From Dokdonella_A sp040002595 (lineage in GTDB: Bacteria > Pseudomonadota > Gammaproteobacteria > Xanthomonadales > Rhodanobacteraceae): a stretch of DNA of 7,921 nucleotides. The stretch spans positions 1 through 7,921 of the forward strand of contig JBDUED010000121.1 of the NCBI GenBank assembly GCA_040002595.1, in the 5' to 3' direction. Both the position numbers and the translations under genes were made by a program. The notes under the pieces are model-generated. The model did no database searches, had not been told where the DNA came from, and saw only the letters and a list, made by a program, of their open reading frames with translations. Below, piece after piece: positions 5,313-7,921 of the stretch (within the stretch, counting starts at the first letter, position 1; each line of letters opens with the position of its first letter).

Positions 5313-7921
5313 TCAGACCTTGGGGAGCGCGCGCAACGCCTCGCGTACGTGGCGCGTCATCCAGTGATCGGCGCCGCGCACACGTTGCAAGGTGGCCAGC
5401 GACGATTGCAATTGATCGCGCGCGTGGGTGATTTGACCGCGTGCGTTCAGACACTCGCCGAATGCACCTTGGGCTTCGGCATGGCGCCACCCGTGGTCTG
5501 CGTCGTCGGGCGGATCCAGTTCGAGCGCCTGTCGGGCAGCGATGCAAGCGGCCTCTACGTCATGCTGAGCCAAGGCGATATGTGTCTTGACGATTTGCGC
5601 ACTGGCCATCTGCTTCGGGCTCGGCGTTGGCAGCGCCGCCAGCGCAGCCACGGCAGCGTCGATGTCTGAGCGCGCGTCTGACTTGTCACCGGCCGCCGAT
5701 TCGCTCGACGCGTACTGCGCGCGGGCGATGGCGCCTTCCAGCGCCGGCATGGGAACCTTCGATCGCGCCTGCTGCGCTTGTCGCTGCAGTACGACCGCAT
5801 CGCTTGCGCGATTGGCTTCACGCAAGGTGATGCCTAGATCGTCCAGGCTGATGGAAATGGCAAGCGCGTTGTCGCCCGGCAAGCGTCGTCGCGCATCGAG
5901 CACTTCGCGGCCAATCTGTTCGGCTTGGGCCAGATCGCCGGTCTCGCGCAAGGCCACCGCCAGGTGTGATTTGGAGATCAATGCGAACGGATGTTCGGGT
6001 TTTCCTTGCGCGGCCCAGATCGCCATTGCCTGCCTGCTGAAATCCGCCATTTCGGCGTAGTCGTCTTCATGGAAGTGCAGTACGGCCAGGTTGTTGAGGG
6101 TCGCCGCGAGCGCAGGATGCTGGCTACCGAGCACGCGTCGCTGCATCGCCAGCGCTTCGAGATAGAGTGGCTCCGCTTCGCGATAACGACCGAGGCGATC
6201 GAACGCACGCGCATGCCCGGCGAGGGCATCGGCAAGCAGGGGATGATCGGGTGGCAACAAGCGCCTATAAATCGCGATGGCCGCGTCGAACGAAGGCAGC
6301 GCTTGTTCAACCTTGCCGGTTTGCATGCGGAACACGGCAAGGTTGACCAGATTCTCGGCAACGTCGAGATGGTTCTCGCCGTACAAACTGCGAAACATCG
6401 TCAGCGCTTCTTCGGTCAGTGCGATACCTTCGGGCAAACGGCTCATGTCGCTGTCGAGCGTCGCGAGCTGGTTTATTTGCCCGGCAATCTGTGCGTGCGG
6501 CGCAGCCAAGGTGGCGCGCGACATCGCGAGCGCCTGCGTGAGCAAACTTTCGGCGTGTTTGAAGTCGCCCTGGCGTCGCGCAATTTCACCTTGCAGTGCG
6601 AGGTCGCGAGCGATCAGAGCAGTGGCGGTCTTGCCGCCTGCATGGTGGATATCCAGCGCTTGCTGGGCACTCGCCAGCGCAGCCGGATAATCGCCTTTTT
6701 CGTACTGTGCGCGGCCAAGTACCGCAAGTGTATCGGCATAGGCGTCGCTGCGACGAGGCGGGTCGCCACGAAGGCGCAGCGAGCGCTGCAGCAGAGTGAT
6801 CGCGCGGTCGTTTTCACCCAGCTCGCCATAGATTCTGCCCAGCACTTCGGCAAACGATGATGCAAGCTCGGGATAATTGTCGAGGCTTGTTTCCAGGCGC
6901 TTGGCGCCTGTATCGAGCACGTCCTTTGCGCTCAGGCGCACGCCGCCAGGACTGCCGCGCGGGTCGGCCACGCCGAAGATGCCGACCAGAAAATCAGTGA
7001 CGGTTTCGGCGCGCTGCGCCTGCGCCCGCGCGACACTCGCTTCGCGCAGAGCGATCGCGGTGGTCGCCAGTAGGGCAAGCAAGGCGATGCCGGCGAGTGC
7101 GACACCGACGCGATGACGCCGCACGAACTTGCCGCTGCGGTACAGCGTGCTGTCGCGCCGTGCGGCAATCGGCATGCCGTGCAGGAAGTTGCGCAAGTCG
7201 CGCGCCAGCGCCTCGATTGTCGGATAGCGGCGCTCCGGTTCGCGCTGCAGCGCTTTCAACAGGATCGTGTCGAGATCACCGCGCAACTGTCGCGGTGGAA
7301 CCGGCGCGCGGCCTTCCGAGCGCAGCGCTGCCTTGCTTGGCGGCTCCGGATGTTCGCGCTCAAGTACCTTTTGTATTTCAGGCTGGCTCGTGCCGTCGTC
7401 GGGATGGGATGAGCGACGTCCGCTCAGCAATTCGTACAACAGGCAGCCGAAACTGTAGACATCGGTCGCGGTGGTGACCGGATCGCCACGCAACTGTTCG
7501 GGTGCCGCATACGCAGGAGTGAGCGGACCCGCGTGCGCACCGGTGTGCGTGGCCGCGGCCGCAAGTTCGTCGCCCAGCAGTCTGGCGATGCCAAAATCAA
7601 GCAGCTTGACCTCACCCGATTCGGTGACCAGAACATTGGAAGGCTTGATGTCCAGGTGCACGACCAGTCGCCGATGCGCAAACTGCAACGCCGCGCAAAC
7701 CTGCAAGGCGCACTCGATGCGGGCGTTCAATCCCAGCGCATGCCGCGCGGCATAGTCCAGCAAGGGCAAGCCTTCGACATATTCCATGACCAGATACGAG
7801 CGGCCGTCGGCGGCGAGGCCGCCATCGAGCAGGCCAGCGATGTTTGGATGCGACAAGCGCGCGAGAATCTGGCGCTCGCGCAGAAAACGCGCGAGTACCG
7901 CGTCGCTGTCCATGCCGCGCT
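5313..7921 (-). CDS. Membrane Ser/Thr protein kinase with C-terminal TPR domain, 5' end outside the window
   Basis: The visible 868 codons begin inside the kinase N-lobe (R-G-M-D-S-D-A-V-L-A-R-F), so the Met at 7913 is internal; the glycine loop and ATP-binding lysine lie beyond the window. Numbered from that Met: the helix-C Glu is probably E13; the catalytic loop is H86-L-D88-I-K90-P-S-N93; D106-F-G is the metal site; A-P-E ends at 139; D151-V-Y-S-F-G is the F-helix anchor. The Arg of the usual H-R-D is Leu. Residues 269-289 form a membrane segment after a basic stretch (RRHR). Next come the family's E-T-V-T-D-F-L-V-G-I-F block (303-313) and TPR repeats of the kinesin-light-chain kind over about 390-720, for example LGSQHPALAATLNNLAVLHF. 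The kinase side should be cytoplasmic and the TPR side periplasmic. Relatives often neighbour ECF sigma genes; none is visible here. Stop TGA at 5313-5315. Confidence 0.92.
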   Translation of the reverse strand, partial: RGMDSDAVLARFLRERQILARLSHPNIAGLLDGGLAADGRSYLVMEYVEGLPLLDYAARHALGLNARIECALQVCAALQFAHRRLVVHLDIKPSNVLVTESGEVKLLDFGIARLLGDELAAAATHTGAHAGPLTPAYAAPEQLRGDPVTTATDVYSFGCLLYELLSGRRSSHPDDGTSQPEIQKVLEREHPEPPSKAALRSEGRAPVPPRQLRGDLDTILLKALQREPERRYPTIEALARDLRNFLHGMPIAARRDSTLYRSGKFVRRHRVGVALAGIALLALLATTAIALREASVARAQAQRAETVTDFLVGIFGVADPRGSPGGVRLSAKDVLDTGAKRLETSLDNYPELASSFAEVLGRIYGELGENDRAITLLQRSLRLRGDPPRRSDAYADTLAVLGRAQYEKGDYPAALASAQQALDIHHAGGKTATALIARDLALQGEIARRQGDFKHAESLLTQALAMSRATLAAPHAQIAGQINQLATLDSDMSRLPEGIALTEEALTMFRSLYGENHLDVAENLVNLAVFRMQTGKVEQALPSFDAAIAIYRRLLPPDHPLLADALAGHARAFDRLGRYREAEPLYLEALAMQRRVLGSQHPALAATLNNLAVLHFHEDDYAEMADFSRQAMAIWAAQGKPEHPFALISKSHLAVALRETGDLAQAEQIGREVLDARRRLPGDNALAISISLDDLGITLREANRASDAVVLQRQAQQARSKVPMPALEGAIARAQYASSESAAGDKSDARSDIDAAVAALAALPTPSPKQMASAQIVKTHIALAQHDVEAACIAARQALELDPPDDADHGWRHAEAQGAFGECLNARGQITHARDQLQSSLATLQRVRGADHWMTRHVREALRALPKV

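Noticed and set aside
5991..6860. 289-codon plus-strand reading frame
   Set aside because: It is antisense to the TPR part of the kinase, which is an unbroken reading with clear repeats.

Overview
The window looks like chromosome of a GC-rich gammaproteobacterium of the Lysobacterales (Xanthomonadales), most likely near Rhodanobacteraceae genera such as Dokdonella or Rudaea. This is inferred from three gene types seen together: a TPR-linked Ser/Thr kinase starting RRGMDS-type, secreted proteins ending in IFAxGFD, and a type III polyketide synthase of the style found in that order. No rRNA, tRNA, insertion sequence, phage gene or CRISPR array is visible.

Layout. At the left edge (1-268, minus strand) is the N-terminus of a type III polyketide synthase that runs out of the window. 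From about 331 to 1110 on the plus strand lie the remains of a right-handed beta-helix surface protein; its reading frame is broken at about four places and its C-terminus is missing. An intact beta-helix protein of the choice-of-anchor Q type follows (1171-2238, plus). It converges on a minus-strand block read right to left: the Ser/Thr kinase with TPR repeats (7921-5313, 5' end outside the window), a DUF3558-like lipoprotein (5078-4473), a DUF4892-OmpA envelope protein (4313-3276) and a plant-type leucine-rich-repeat protein (3242-2280).

How the parts may work together. All intact genes except the polyketide synthase encode membrane or exported proteins. The kinase has a cytoplasmic catalytic domain, one membrane segment and a large C-terminal TPR domain predicted to be periplasmic. 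The three genes downstream of it encode a lipoprotein, a peptidoglycan-binding OmpA protein and a secreted LRR protein. The intergenic stretches in front of the lipoprotein and OmpA genes share a promoter-like element (TGTCAGTGA, then CGTATTG starting 23 positions after its first base). This suggests common control, possibly by an ECF sigma factor; such factors often accompany kinases of this type, but none is in the window. The LRR and beta-helix proteins have unrelated folds but share the C-terminal tail IFA(D/N)GFD, which may be a sorting or secretion tag. The proposed system, a kinase-linked and co-regulated set of envelope proteins with a shared terminal tag, is inference; the individual sequence signals are directly visible.
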